From Bradyrhizobium sp. AS23.2 (GTDB lineage Bacteria; Pseudomonadota; Alphaproteobacteria; Rhizobiales; Xanthobacteraceae), in NCBI RefSeq assembly GCF_001908185.1, contig NZ_LGHM01000016.1:1-33788 (forward strand): a DNA stretch of 33,788 bases, written 5' to 3'. Every line of letters starts with the position of its first letter. The first letter of the stretch is position 1. The notes beneath the pieces were generated by a model that had not been told where the DNA came from, did not search any database, and worked only from the letters and a program-made list of their open reading frames with translations. Position numbers and translations under genes: made by a program. Of this stretch, positions 1 to 8,273 are shown piece after piece.

Positions 1-96
1 GTCCTGACCAGGATCGTCAGCGGTCATCCCAACCGCGACATCGACCAGCTATTGCCTTGGGCCTACCGCGCTCAAGCCCTCAAAGCCGTGGCCTGA
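1..96 (+). pseudogene. IS66-family transposase, C-terminal fragment
   Basis: The first 31 codons, open from the window edge and ending at TGA 94-96, read VLTRIVSGHPNRDIDQLLPW and on to the stop. This matches the conserved C-terminal tail of IS66-family transposases (LTRIV-GHP-RDID-LLPW). The rest of the gene lies outside the window, so I cannot tell whether the element is complete. It marks the left side of the window as mobile-element rich. Confidence 0.75.
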
Positions 97-140
97 GAAC
101 GACGCTTACGTCGAACAGGCCTGGAGCTTGGCTGATCTTT

Positions 141-1838
141 TCAATCGAACCGATAGGACGCCTGAAAGAACGTGCCCCAGCGCTCCATGCTGAATTTCGA
201 GAACTGAGTCTCAGTGGTGCCCTGGCCACTACAGCCTGTGCATGTCACTTCGCTGTCCTTTTTGGTCCACATGGCCCAGTAGCGCCCACCGACGCCGACG
301 CTGAAGTTCTTGGTGATGAAGTAGGACAACACGCCTTCAATCTGGACGCCGCCGCCACCATTCCCGCGTTGTTCAACGAAGGTGGTCGTCGGGCGCAAGA
401 GATGATTGTCGCGCCCTTTGAAATCGGTCCAGGGCAGGTAAGCGACGTCCGTGCTCAAACGCCAACGCTCGGTGAGCATGGTTTCAGCGCTTAGGCCGAT
501 ACGAGGTGCATTCCACTGAGTATTCTGGCTGCCAACGACCCTGTCGTCACCGGGAGGCAAGCATGTAGTCATCGGGTTGGCGATCTGTACACACCCCCTC
601 ACGTCGGAACTCTGTTCGTAGTACGTCCAGCCGATAAATCCGCCGATCTTATAGTCGGCGCCGCGCAAGAAATCGTAACCGGCATCAGCCGTATAATAGG
701 TGAACCTCCCGTTTGCCTGGCCGGATATAGTGTTGATATAGGGAGCCCACCCCGTCCCCACCCGAATGCCCCAATCTTCATCGTTTATGTTTCCTTTGTT
801 GAAGCGACCGAGGCCAACGTTACTCTTCAGGAACACTCCCCACGGGCTGTCAACACGGCCAAATGCCTCCCCGGAAAGCCCGTCGAGGCCGTGGTAGGTG
901 AGCCTTGATCTAAGGATGTTAGGATCTATGGGCCCAGCGCTAGAGTTCCATTGGAATCGTCCCCGGCTGAGCCAGAGCCGTGATCCGCCTTCGAATGACC
1001 AACCGGCGGCGTAAGCAATCGGCGGCGCGCCGGCAGGTGCTTTCGCGTACAGCGGTGCATCGGACCACTGCGTCCACGGGTCGGCGCCAAAATGGTAATT
1101 CAACCCGATTCTTCCGATGTGATAGTTGCTCGACAGGCCCGTTGTGTTCGCCGGAAGAATTGCAAACGGCGGAAACTGCACTGTCGGAGGAGTCGCGACA
1201 CTCGGCCCACCGAAATGCAGGTAGTCGTACTCTACCTTGACCGACCATGCAGGGGTAAGCGCTTGCTCGACACCCATCCCGATGGTGCCACCGACCCGAC
1301 CATAGTCGAAGTGGGTTTTCTCCTGTGGCCCCCCGCCTTCAAAATTGTTGACGACGTCGCCCCGATTGTTTTGCCAAGCAACGCCTCCCTTGAGATAGGC
1401 CAGCGTGTGACCCAGCGCGCCAAACGCGTAACCGACGCGACCGGTCCCGGTGGCAAAGACGTTGGGACCAGCCTTGCAGTTTGCGCTCACGATAAAGCCG
1501 GAGGCGGCGAGGCAGGTATTTGTACCGTCGGAGACAGCACCGCTGGCATCGAGTTCGACGCCAAACACCCAGCCGTTGTTCTGCCAGTTATAGCCGATCT
1601 GGCCGCCTGCCAGGAACACTGGGGTATCGACGGCGCCCCCATAAATTGAGGGACCGTACGGATTGCTGAAGGAGGTGCGGCCGTAGCCGCCGCCGACGTG
1701 GCCGCCAATATAGCCTCCCGACCAGCTCCACACAGCAGCGGGCAGTTTCACTACTGGCGCAAGGTCTGCCGCATTGGCTGCACCGCTTGCAACGAGCGCA
1801 ATTGTACCGGCTAACAAAAGAAGAACTCTAGATCGCAT
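141..1838 (-). CDS. Outer membrane beta-barrel protein (two-module porin-like)
   Basis: A 565-aa protein with an N-terminal signal peptide (hydrophobic residues 5-20, likely cleavage after the ANA at about 21-23). Residues 35-250 look like the Omp25/Omp31-type barrel of alpha-proteobacteria: a W-S-G-G-Y-I-G-G-H-V-G-G-G-Y-G start, alternating beta-strand pattern, and a GLNYHFG end. Residues 251-565 add a second block rich in aromatic and glycine residues that ends FFQASYRFD, which fits further beta strands; an omptin-like fold is possible but unproven. At 565 aa it is about twice the length of ordinary Omp31 proteins. It is monocistronic on the minus strand and preceded by a strong sigma-54 promoter match at 1970-1984, so expression in nitrogen-fixing bacteroids is likely. 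Outer membrane location is an inference from family resemblance; substrate unknown. Confidence 0.8.
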   Translation of the reverse strand: MRSRVLLLLAGTIALVASGAANAADLAPVVKLPAAVWSWSGGYIGGHVGGGYGRTSFSNPYGPSIYGGAVDTPVFLAGGQIGYNWQNNGWVFGVELDASGAVSDGTNTCLAASGFIVSANCKAGPNVFATGTGRVGYAFGALGHTLAYLKGGVAWQNNRGDVVNNFEGGGPQEKTHFDYGRVGGTIGMGVEQALTPAWSVKVEYDYLHFGGPSVATPPTVQFPPFAILPANTTGLSSNYHIGRIGLNYHFGADPWTQWSDAPLYAKAPAGAPPIAYAAGWSFEGGSRLWLSRGRFQWNSSAGPIDPNILRSRLTYHGLDGLSGEAFGRVDSPWGVFLKSNVGLGRFNKGNINDEDWGIRVGTGWAPYINTISGQANGRFTYYTADAGYDFLRGADYKIGGFIGWTYYEQSSDVRGCVQIANPMTTCLPPGDDRVVGSQNTQWNAPRIGLSAETMLTERWRLSTDVAYLPWTDFKGRDNHLLRPTTTFVEQRGNGGGGVQIEGVLSYFITKNFSVGVGGRYWAMWTKKDSEVTCTGCSGQGTTETQFSKFSMERWGTFFQASYRFD

Positions 1839-1969
1839 CCAACACTTCCCTCATTTTCTCCGTTATCGCCGCAGCAAACCGTCGGGACGGACCAGATGCT
1901 AACAGCGACGCGCGCCGAGTCCGTCCCGAAGTCCATCGCACTGCGATTGGTGATGATGCCGTGAACAAA

Positions 1970-1984
1970 GCAAACCGAGTGCCA
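1970..1984 (-). promoter_or_regulatory. Sigma-54 (-24/-12) promoter for the outer membrane protein gene
   Basis: The minus strand reads TGGCACTCGGTTTGC, an exact match to TGGCAC-N5-TTGC with the GG and GC 12 bp apart. The predicted start is near 1958, leaving a leader of about 120 nt before the start codon at 1838. No perfect TGT-N10-ACA NifA site lies upstream; the nearest is a one-mismatch copy (read on the plus strand GGT-N10-ACA, 2047-2062). About 15 bp just downstream (TTGCTTTGTTCACGG) are nearly the same as at the 4164 promoter. Confidence 0.75.
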
Positions 1985-2428
1985 AAGTGAATTCGCAGCC
2001 TCTGCAGGCACTTCATCGCGGCGTGTAGCGTTAGCTTGCTGACATTGGTCTCAATGCCGACAGTCGGCGGAGCCAGTGTGCGACAGTGGCTGCTCTGCTA
2101 AATGTGCGGGGCAGGCCTTGCGCAGCATTTCAGTCTTCCGTGCGGTGACGCGTGCAGACTCCGGCGGCGTGATTTCAACAGGTCATTCTGTGCGCGTCGT
2201 TCGACTAACGTCGCTAAATGCCCCGCGCACGTCCACGCGAGGGAGGCGTTCATAGCGGACATTGAAGGACGCTGCTTTCGCTGTAACCGCAACCACGAAT
2301 TTTCTCGCAGCAGAAACCCTCAATAGGAGCGGTCGCGCGTACCCCGCATTTCTTACGCGGCTCAGAGGACCCACGACCGGGTCGCGGGACTTGAATTAGG
2401 GAGGGGTCGGGTCCTTTGAGGAGCTGCC
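1985..2428. other. Intergenic region without a recognised gene
   Basis: Between the sigma-54 promoter of the outer membrane protein gene and the gene starting at 2429 I see only short overlapping ORFs with no coding character. The one feature noted is the degenerate NifA-like site at 2047-2062. Confidence 0.5.
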
Positions 2429-2824
2429 ATGACCAATCATTCCTGTCTCGCGCTCGCGGCAGTCATTCTGGCTGCGAGTATCATCGGAGCAGCCGCGCAG
2501 GATAATGGGGCACCCATGTCAACCGATACTCAGCACCGCGCACCCGGAGCCCCCCTCCACCTGTCGCCCGAGCAGGAGAAGGCTGTGTGGCAACACATCA
2601 ACAGCTACCCAATCGATCCTCCGCCATCACAGCTTACGCTACCTGTTGGCGCGGTCTTGCCCAAAGACCTTCCTTTGATGGCGATCCCCGATGAAGTGGC
2701 CGCAGAAGTTTCGTCACTGAAGGGATACGACTGCACAATCATGCACGACAGGCTTTTGATCGTGAACAGGTTGGACAAGACCGTAGCCTACGTGATCGAT
2801 GGGACATTGCGCCGCAATAATTAG
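2429..2824 (+). CDS. Secreted DUF1236-like protein
   Basis: A 131-aa protein with a signal peptide (MTNHSCLALAAVILAASIIG, cleavage likely after AAAQ near residue 24). The C-terminal half has the pattern of DUF1236 proteins of Bradyrhizobium and relatives: P-V-G-A-V-L-P, a following IPDEV, a GYDCTIMHDRLLIVN stretch and a final VAYVIDG. The ATG follows a good ribosome site (GAGGAG at 2417-2422). It is flanked by genes on the opposite strand, so it is probably monocistronic. The function of the family is unknown; export to the periplasm is inferred. Confidence 0.7.
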   Translation: MTNHSCLALAAVILAASIIGAAAQDNGAPMSTDTQHRAPGAPLHLSPEQEKAVWQHINSYPIDPPPSQLTLPVGAVLPKDLPLMAIPDEVAAEVSSLKGYDCTIMHDRLLIVNRLDKTVAYVIDGTLRRNN

Positions 2825-2847
2825 TTCCGGTCTTTTGGACTCCAGCG

Positions 2848-3138
2848 TCAGAGTCCCGACGCACGGCCAAGGGCATTGCTGATAAGTGCTCGTTCGACGG
2901 AGGTGCGCTCGTGCGACGATAACTGGCTGAGCATAAACTCGCGCTCGTCGCCGGTGACCTCTACGTCGGAGGCGATCCCGCTGGCATCAGGACGCCCTAT
3001 GCCGAGCATCAGAATGGCGTCAGGTGCCGTGGCCCTGTTCTCTCGCATGAAGCCGCGAACACGACGACGGTCGTCCGGCGAAAGCTGCGCGAGAAGAAAC
3101 TCACGTTCAGTAGGCTGTTCGAAGATCGGTCTATTCAT
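2848..3138 (-). CDS. Hypothetical protein with an internal repeat
   Basis: The reading frame is open further upstream, but the most likely start is ATG 3138 (MNRPIFEQ), giving 96 aa. It contains two related blocks: EREFLLAQLSPDDRRRVRGF at about residues 9-28 and EREFMLSQLSSHERTSVERA at about 66-85, separated by a glycine/proline linker. No membrane segment or signal peptide is visible. I do not recognise the family. The coherent repeat argues that the frame is really coding. It converges with the gene ending at 2824. Confidence 0.5.
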   Translation of the reverse strand: MNRPIFEQPTEREFLLAQLSPDDRRRVRGFMRENRATAPDAILMLGIGRPDASGIASDVEVTGDEREFMLSQLSSHERTSVERALISNALGRASGL

Positions 3139-3654
3139 AGCGCCGACCCAACGATTTCGAAGCTTGCACCGTGCTCCACATGAGCATCCGAATACCTTAC
3201 CGCTGACAAGAGGAGGCTGTAAACGCGCATGCCCGCACATGTGAAATAGGGCGGGGCCCGGCGGTGTCCGCTCCCGCCAGAGATCGTAAACCTCCCTTAT
3301 TTACAGGCACTTACGACGTTATCGACAGGACCCAAAAAAAGACCTTGCAGAAAGGACCACACGGACATCTCGACACTATCAGCAGCGTACAGCGTGGATG
3401 GTCGGGGAGGTGGACCGAGGCCATCCTTCGGCCCCGGCCCGGCGTTCAGGGGTGTGCTGACGTTGGCACCTGCGCCTGCGCTCACCGTCGAGCGCGAGTG
3501 CCGTGGAGGTGAAATCGATCGACGCCGAGTTCACATCGCCATTGTGCACCATTACGGGCACGGTCGCGGGAGCGAACAGCGACGGCTTGACGATGGTTGT
3601 CACTTCGGTCTCACTGACGAGCGTGGTCGGCTCATCGATGTCAGAGAACTTGAT
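3139..3654. other. Region without a recognised gene
   Basis: Several overlapping ORFs occur on both strands but none has a recognisable family, a clear ribosome site or consistent coding character. The segment adjoins a degraded IS3-type transposase at its right end and may be insertion-sequence debris. Confidence 0.4.
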
Positions 3655-3945
3655 GACGGTCTCGGAACAGCTTCTTGTGGTTGACCAGATAGCCCTCCCG
3701 CTTGAGCAGAACATGCAGGCGCCGATAGCCGAAGCGACGGCGCACCTCGGCGATCGCTCTCTCACTTGCTCCCTATGCCCTACATTCTTTTCAGCTGCGC
3801 TTGGCGATCGCTTTCTCCACCAGCGGCTGTCGCCGACCCTCTTGACGGTCTTCCTCACCGTTGACCATCCGGTCTTCTTCGCTTCGATGCGCTTCTGTGT
3901 TGCGGTATCCGCTTGTCGGCAAGTTTCACTGAAGCCCACCTGCTG
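3655..3945 (-). pseudogene. IS3-family transposase (orfB) relic
   Basis: Minus-strand translation around 3773-3665 gives ERAIAEVRRRFGYRRLHVLL followed by KREGYLVNHKKLFR, the HTH_21-type start of IS3-family orfB transposases (RRFGYRR-LH-LL-REG---N-K). A preceding stretch near 3830-3795 (QPLVEKAIAKRS) also fits IS3 orfB proteins, but stops and frame changes separate the pieces and the catalytic DDE core is missing. This is a dead fragment. Confidence 0.65.
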
Positions 3946-4128
3946 CTCGCAACGCGCTGACCGAACTTTTCACCACCGGTCGAGCCGAAAGGATGGCAAC
4001 ACGCACATAGATGACATGAGCCGGCGTTATGAGAGCCGTTGATTTGGGTGACTTGATATCGAGCGGAGCGTCCCGAAGGGCGATAGCGAGTTGCTATCTT
4101 CCGCGAATGGCTGCAGCCAAGCGTCGGC

Positions 4129-4144
4129 TGTTACATATCCGACA
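4129..4144. promoter_or_regulatory. NifA upstream activator site
   Basis: Perfect TGT-N10-ACA (TGT TACATATCCG ACA), the consensus NifA-binding half-palindrome pair. It lies only about 20 bp upstream of the -24 element at 4164, closer than the usual 80-150 bp. Confidence 0.55.
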
Positions 4145-4163
4145 AACCGTACTTAAAAACGAA

Positions 4164-4178
4164 TGGCATACAGCTTGC
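4164..4178 (+). promoter_or_regulatory. Sigma-54 promoter upstream of the ahpCD relic
   Basis: TGGCATACAGCTTGC matches TGGCAY-N5-TTGC with correct 12-bp GG-to-GC spacing. The predicted start near 4190 is about 40 nt before the ahpC-like ATG at 4230, which has an AGGAGAA ribosome site. With the NifA site at 4129 it indicates that the lost ahpCD pair was nitrogen-fixation regulated. Confidence 0.7.
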
Positions 4179-4229
4179 TTCGTTCACGGTGTTGCCATCT
4201 GCGCTGAGCGACCTTAGGAGAATACAATA

Positions 4230-4510
4230 TGATTGGAATTGGATGTAAGCTGCCATCGTTCGAAACACTGACTGAGAAGAGCTTCCCGGGAAAATGGCAA
4301 TCCCGGCCTGGACAAGTTCGAATTCGAGCTGTGGTCGCTTGCGGTCTCGGCCTAGATGGCTGCGGCACTTGCCTAGATGCTCATTGAAAGGCGCTGCGGG
4401 AGGCGAGCGTTGGTTCCGACGCGATCCAGATCGCGGTGCGTTTTGGTGCGATCGTGCAGCTGGCCGCGGTGGCATCGAGGCGGCTTGAACAAGCGCTGGT
4501 GATCCACACT
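4230..4510 (+). pseudogene. ahpC-ahpD relic (peroxiredoxin / alkylhydroperoxidase)
   Basis: The ATG at 4230 starts MIGIGCKLPSF, the N-terminus of AhpC-type peroxiredoxins, and runs straight into ETLTEKSFPGKW, a motif found some 30 residues later in intact AhpC, so an internal deletion is evident. The next bases, in shifting frames, give FELWSLAVSA, then GLDGCGTCLDAH, then VGSDAIQIAVRFGAIVQLAA. This is the active-site region and C-terminus of AhpD (normally a CxxC followed by DAH). The segment therefore joins the 5' end of ahpC to the 3' end of ahpD, with frameshifts and stops. It cannot make a working enzyme. Intact AhpC reduces peroxides and AhpD recycles it; here only the promoter remains in good condition. 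Confidence 0.7.
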
Positions 4511-4694
4511 AGTTCTTCACTGAGCCGGAACGAGGGTTGGATATCGCAAGCCCAGTTAAGGAAATGTTCACCCTCACGTTCCATTAGAACCCGCTCGGAT
4601 TTTGACTCTCCACGCAAGTTGGGGCCGGCGGACAGGCCCCGCGGAAATGATCGCATCTCCAAAGAGCGATCACACCGCGGTACCTCGTTCGATT

Positions 4695-4991
4695 TCATCC
4701 AAACTTGAATAACACCCCATATCCGCCTCGCGGATAGTTCCATTCGATGTCGCCGCCAGGTTCGGCGATCACCCGGCAAGTGCCACACTCGATGCAGCCG
4801 TCGACAGTTATCTCAACCTGTCCCTTGTCGTTGAGTTCGTAGCAGCGCGCAGGGCACGCTTTCAAAAGCGCCTTTAGCTGTCGTGAGGGGGTCTCGTGCG
4901 CGCGGACCTTGACGTGCGGACGACCGACGTCAACCAGGTAGCGGTTGGAGTATAGCTTGTCCTCGACGCGCACTGAAGACTCGACCTTCAT
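4695..4991 (-). CDS. fixX: FixX, ferredoxin-like protein
   Basis: A 98-aa ferredoxin-like protein of the FixX family. Two cysteine clusters are visible: CPARCY near residues 46-51 and CIECGTC near 66-72, which would hold Fe-S centres. FixX works with FixABC, an electron-bifurcating flavoprotein complex that passes electrons from NADH to ferredoxin/flavodoxin for nitrogenase and to quinone. It is the last gene of fixB-fixC-fixX, 39 nt after fixC. The ATG at 4991 has an AGGAGG ribosome site upstream. The start [14 protein letters not shown] is typical of FixX and the length is normal. Confidence 0.93.
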   Translation of the reverse strand: MKVESSVRVEDKLYSNRYLVDVGRPHVKVRAHETPSRQLKALLKACPARCYELNDKGQVEITVDGCIECGTCRVIAEPGGDIEWNYPRGGYGVLFKFG

Positions 4992-5030
4992 CCTTTAGGC
5001 CTCCTTTGTTCGGCTTCGATTTCTGCTTCG

Positions 5031-6338
5031 TCAGCGCCAGGCGCGAGCAAGACGGAATGCATCGCCGATCAGACCTGTCCATGACCGTGCCTTGACGAAG
5101 GATTTGACCGTCGCCTTCTCTTTCTCAATCTTTGGCGTACCATCGACGCGTAGAACGTTCTGCATCGCCTTCGAGACGAGTTGTGGATAGGTGAGAAAAA
5201 AGCTTTGCGAATTTGTGTGCATCAGCGTCGGTAGATCCTTGTACTTTTTGAGGTCTTTCATGACAAACGAATCGTCCAACATCTTCTTGTAGAGCGACAG
5301 ATTTCTCGCCGTCATGCGCTCGCGCCGCGACTTGAGCTGGACGATTGCTTCGGCCGCGATGCGACCTGATGTCATAGCGAGGTTGGATCCCTCGCGATGA
5401 ATGGCATTGTTGAGCTGCGCCGCGTCGCCCACCACGAGCCAGCCTTCGCCATAGAGCTGCGGGATTGCCTTGTAGCCGCCTTCAGGAATGAGATGCGCGG
5501 AGTATTCTTTGACCTCGGAGCCAACGATCAGGGGCGCCACAGATGGATGTCTCTTGAACTGATCGAGCAACCCGTAGGGCGTTTCGCCGGTGCGCTGGAA
5601 GTCAGCGACAAGACAACCGATACCGAGCGAAATGCATTCCTTGTTGGCATAGATGAAGCCCATACCCGTCATGCCGCGGGAAATCGTACCCGCCGCCTCA
5701 ATCACAACCCCCTCGTCGCCCTGGAGATTGAAACGAGCCTCAATCGTCTCGCGAGGCAAAAAATGCATTTCCTTTACCGCGAGCGCAACCTTGTCCGCTG
5801 TTGGTCGTTCACGTAGGCCCGCCCGCGTGCCGAGCAGGCCGTTAACGCCTTCGGCCAGCACCACGACGTCGGCGTGTATCTCGCCGTCTCGGCGATCTGT
5901 ACGGACACCAATGACCCATCCGTGGTCGTCACGTGCAAGTTCCGTGACTGTGGTCTCGTACAGGACGATCGCGCCGGCCTCCCGTACTTTTGATGAAAAC
6001 CATTTGTCGAACTGTGCGCGGATGATGGTGTAGCGGTTCGGCCGCTCTTCGTTGAATTCGTCAGAACGGTAATGCATGCCGACGTGGGATTTGTCGTCCA
6101 TCATCCAGAAGCGTTGCTCGACCAAATGACGCTCAAGCGGCGCTTCCTCGCGAAATTCCGGGATTAGCTTTTCCATCATGTCCGCATAGAGAATTGCGCC
6201 CTGGACGTTCTTCGAACCTGCATACTCACCGCGCTCGAGCTGCAGCACCTTCATACCATTCCTTGCCATGGTCAGCGCCGCCGCGTTGCCCGCCATGCCG
6301 GCGCCGACCACGATTGCATCGAACCTCTCATCTATCAT
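5031..6338 (-). CDS. fixC: FixC, flavoprotein-ubiquinone oxidoreductase-like
   Basis: A 435-aa FAD protein. The Rossmann motif [13 protein letters not shown] is at residues 10-22, and the FAD-binding [10 protein letters not shown] with the following GSNLAM lies near 310-330, as in ETF-ubiquinone oxidoreductase relatives. I chose ATG 6338 ([14 protein letters not shown]) over an upstream in-frame ATG because the family begins this way and an AGAGGTG ribosome site precedes it. It begins 10 nt after fixB and is followed by fixX, so the three are co-transcribed. FixC is the quinone-side flavoprotein of the FixABCX electron-transfer complex at the membrane. No defects seen. Confidence 0.94.
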   Translation of the reverse strand: MIDERFDAIVVGAGMAGNAAALTMARNGMKVLQLERGEYAGSKNVQGAILYADMMEKLIPEFREEAPLERHLVEQRFWMMDDKSHVGMHYRSDEFNEERPNRYTIIRAQFDKWFSSKVREAGAIVLYETTVTELARDDHGWVIGVRTDRRDGEIHADVVVLAEGVNGLLGTRAGLRERPTADKVALAVKEMHFLPRETIEARFNLQGDEGVVIEAAGTISRGMTGMGFIYANKECISLGIGCLVADFQRTGETPYGLLDQFKRHPSVAPLIVGSEVKEYSAHLIPEGGYKAIPQLYGEGWLVVGDAAQLNNAIHREGSNLAMTSGRIAAEAIVQLKSRRERMTARNLSLYKKMLDDSFVMKDLKKYKDLPTLMHTNSQSFFLTYPQLVSKAMQNVLRVDGTPKIEKEKATVKSFVKARSWTGLIGDAFRLARAWR

Positions 6339-6348
6339 GATCACCTCT

Positions 6349-7458
6349 CTAGCTAGCAATCTGGGCACGCGAAAGCGGCAAAAGCCGCGCTCGAAATGCA
6401 GCCGTCAGCGCCGGTAACAGCTGCATCGCATCCTTAACTATGGCGATATGGGCGAAATCGAAGATCGGCGCGTTCTTGTCGGTGTTGATGGCGACGATCA
6501 GATCGGCGCCCTCCACACCGACCCGATGTTGGATCGCGCCGGAAATGCCGGCCGCGATATAGAGCTTTGGCCGGATGGTTTTTCCTGTCTGCCCGATCTG
6601 CCGGTCGGACGTAACCCACCCCCTCTGTACCAGCGGACGCGAGCAGCCGTACTCTGCGCCCAGCAGCACCGCCAGTTGGCGCACCAAATGAAAGTTCTCC
6701 TGCGATCCCAGCCCCAAGCCGCCGGCAACCACGATATCGGCGTAGGCCAGATTGGATATTTCGGAATCGCGGTCGGGGATGAACGAGAGCACCTTCGTGA
6801 CGATATCGTCTTCAACAAGGTTAAGAGGATGGATAATGATGCGAGCGGCGTCGCGAACGACACGATCGGGCATTGGCATCACGCGCGGCCGAACGGTTGC
6901 CATCTGCGGCCGGTAGTTCAACGTGTAGATTGTGCAGAGCAGCGAGCCGCCGAAAGTCGGACGCGTAGCCGCAAGCGAACCATCCGCGTCAACGTCAAGA
7001 GCCGTGCAGTCGGCAGTGAGACCCGTCAACAGCGTCGTCGCTACCGAGCCGGCGAGATCGCGACCAAGGGTAGTCGCCCCCAACAGCAATATCTCAGGCT
7101 TGTATTTGTTGACCAGTTCGCTTAGCGCTTTGGTGTAGGCTTCGTTGCGATACTCCAACAGCACATTGTCGGTCACGAGATAGGTCAGATCGGCGCCGTA
7201 GCAGAAGGATTCAAGAGCGGCGTCACGTGTGGCCTCACCTTCCGGGCCAATTACCACGGCTGCAAGATCGACCTTCAGCTTGTCAGCAAGTCTGCGGCCC
7301 GCACCCATAAGCTCCCAGGAAACGGGATGCACCTGACCGCGTTCCTGCTCGACGAAGACCCAGACGTGCTTGTAGGCCTTAAAGTGTTCCGGCAATTCTC
7401 TTTTGGCTGCAGCCCGGCTGGACGTGGCCGGCGCCACAGCTTTCGAAACCTTGGTCAT
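6349..7458 (-). CDS. fixB: FixB, ETF alpha-like electron transfer flavoprotein
   Basis: A 369-aa protein, the usual FixB length, starting at ATG 7458 ([11 protein letters not shown]). The N-terminal half is an ETF-type alpha/beta domain. The C-terminal ETF-alpha FAD domain shows [20 protein letters not shown] and [20 protein letters not shown]. FixB pairs with FixA to form the ETF-like dimer that bifurcates NADH electrons. The frame is open for 70 more codons upstream, but that stretch is a fixA relic, not part of FixB. With no intact fixA in the window, FixA must be encoded elsewhere, as is known in Bradyrhizobium, where fixA is separate from fixBCX. Confidence 0.94.
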   Translation of the reverse strand: MTKVSKAVAPATSSRAAAKRELPEHFKAYKHVWVFVEQERGQVHPVSWELMGAGRRLADKLKVDLAAVVIGPEGEATRDAALESFCYGADLTYLVTDNVLLEYRNEAYTKALSELVNKYKPEILLLGATTLGRDLAGSVATTLLTGLTADCTALDVDADGSLAATRPTFGGSLLCTIYTLNYRPQMATVRPRVMPMPDRVVRDAARIIIHPLNLVEDDIVTKVLSFIPDRDSEISNLAYADIVVAGGLGLGSQENFHLVRQLAVLLGAEYGCSRPLVQRGWVTSDRQIGQTGKTIRPKLYIAAGISGAIQHRVGVEGADLIVAINTDKNAPIFDFAHIAIVKDAMQLLPALTAAFRARLLPLSRAQIAS

Positions 7459-7817
7459 ACGTTTGAACTCCCCTAAAAACCCGCGCGCTTTCGGCGCAAG
7501 ATCGCTCTCCAGGAGCGTGAGTTGCCTGTCGAAGATGGGTCGGATCAGCACCTGGCCCGTTGCTCGGCGGGCTCTCTCTGCCCCCGCCTTCGCACTGCGG
7601 ACCGACGGTACAAAGGGGCGCATGACCATCGTCCGCGTGCCGCGGTAGGGCTCGACAGCCGTGGGCATGATGATCTTGAGTCCGTTATGCAGTTCGTGCG
7701 CGGCCTCCAGCGCGAGCCGCTTGCATGGGTCAATGTTGATAGTCGGCCACGCTGACGCAAGCTGCAGCTTGTCGTTGCGTGGGCGCGGATCGGGACAGCG
7801 CAGACGGTAGACTGCAT
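7459..7817 (-). pseudogene. fixA: fixA relic in the fixBCX leader
   Basis: Minus-strand frames immediately upstream of fixB carry pieces of FixA (ETF beta-like). From ATG 7817 one frame reads [20 protein letters not shown], echoing the FixA start (VCIKQVPDSAQIRVHP---). A second frame reads [20 protein letters not shown], matching GVPTIINPYDLFALEAAL-L. The third, continuous with fixB, reads [18 protein letters not shown] and then [18 protein letters not shown], resembling the FixA C-terminus. About two thirds of the gene is missing and at least one frameshift separates the pieces. No product is expected, but the segment would be transcribed in the fixBCX mRNA leader. The identification is by eye; the N-terminal block is the most convincing. 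Confidence 0.65.
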
Positions 7818-7848
7818 GCCCTCTCTAGGTGTCGCTTGGACGCGCAAG

Positions 7849-7977
7849 CTAGTCATTAACCGGCATCACTCGGCCAATATCGACCTCAACGGCATCCAAG
7901 TCCATTTCGAGCGGCATTCCTGCGAGCGACACCCAAATGATGGCGGCAAGAGAGCTGTACAACATAGGCAACGTCAT
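7849..7977 (-). CDS. Possible 42-aa small protein at the 5' end of the fixBCX transcript
   Basis: ATG 7977 opens a 42-codon frame ending at TAG 7849-7851. It begins MTLPMLYSSLAAIIWVSLAG, a likely single membrane segment, and ends in an acidic tail with DLDAVEVDIG. A GAGAG ribosome-like site lies about 10 nt upstream. It is the first ORF after the predicted sigma-54 start near 8038 and precedes the fixA relic. I do not recognise a family, and a chance ORF cannot be excluded. Confidence 0.35.
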   Translation of the reverse strand: MTLPMLYSSLAAIIWVSLAGMPLEMDLDAVEVDIGRVMPVND

Positions 7978-8048
7978 TGGCTTACTCTCAAACCTTATCT
8001 CCGGACACGGATGTATTCGGCGTCAATGACGCTGATGCCACGACAACA

Positions 8049-8063
8049 GCAAATGCCGTACCA
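8049..8063 (-). promoter_or_regulatory. Sigma-54 promoter of fixBCX
   Basis: The minus strand reads TGGTACGGCATTTGC, which fits TGGYAC-N5-TTGC with 12-bp spacing. The predicted start near 8038 gives a leader of about 580 nt before fixB, in line with the long fixBC leader I recall for B. japonicum. A one-mismatch NifA site (plus strand CGT-N10-ACA) lies at 8157-8172, about 100 bp upstream. Confidence 0.65.
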
Positions 8064-8156
8064 GCTAGGGTGCCATCAAGAATTAAGTGGCAGGGCAATG
8101 ACTTGAGAGAACTTGATAGCGACCATCAGCATGTTAGATACGACAATTCCGGACAT

Positions 8157-8172
8157 CGTCTGGTATGCGACA
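8157..8172. promoter_or_regulatory. Candidate NifA site (one mismatch) for fixBCX
   Basis: CGT-N10-ACA on the plus strand, equal to TGT-N10-ACG on the minus strand. One base departs from the NifA consensus, but the distance to the -24 element (about 100 bp) is ideal. The same variant form occurs upstream of nifB. Confidence 0.4.
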
Positions 8173-8273
8173 CTGCGCTTTGCCTGTTGCTGCAAAGGCG
8201 CTCTGGATGACGATTAAAACCGGCGCAACCGGCTGCGACAATAGGGCAACGCGATACTGGGGAATGCGCGAGG

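Noticed and set aside
3503..4042. A 179-codon plus-strand ORF
   Set aside because: It runs antisense across the IS3 transposase relic, has no ribosome site and no recognisable product.
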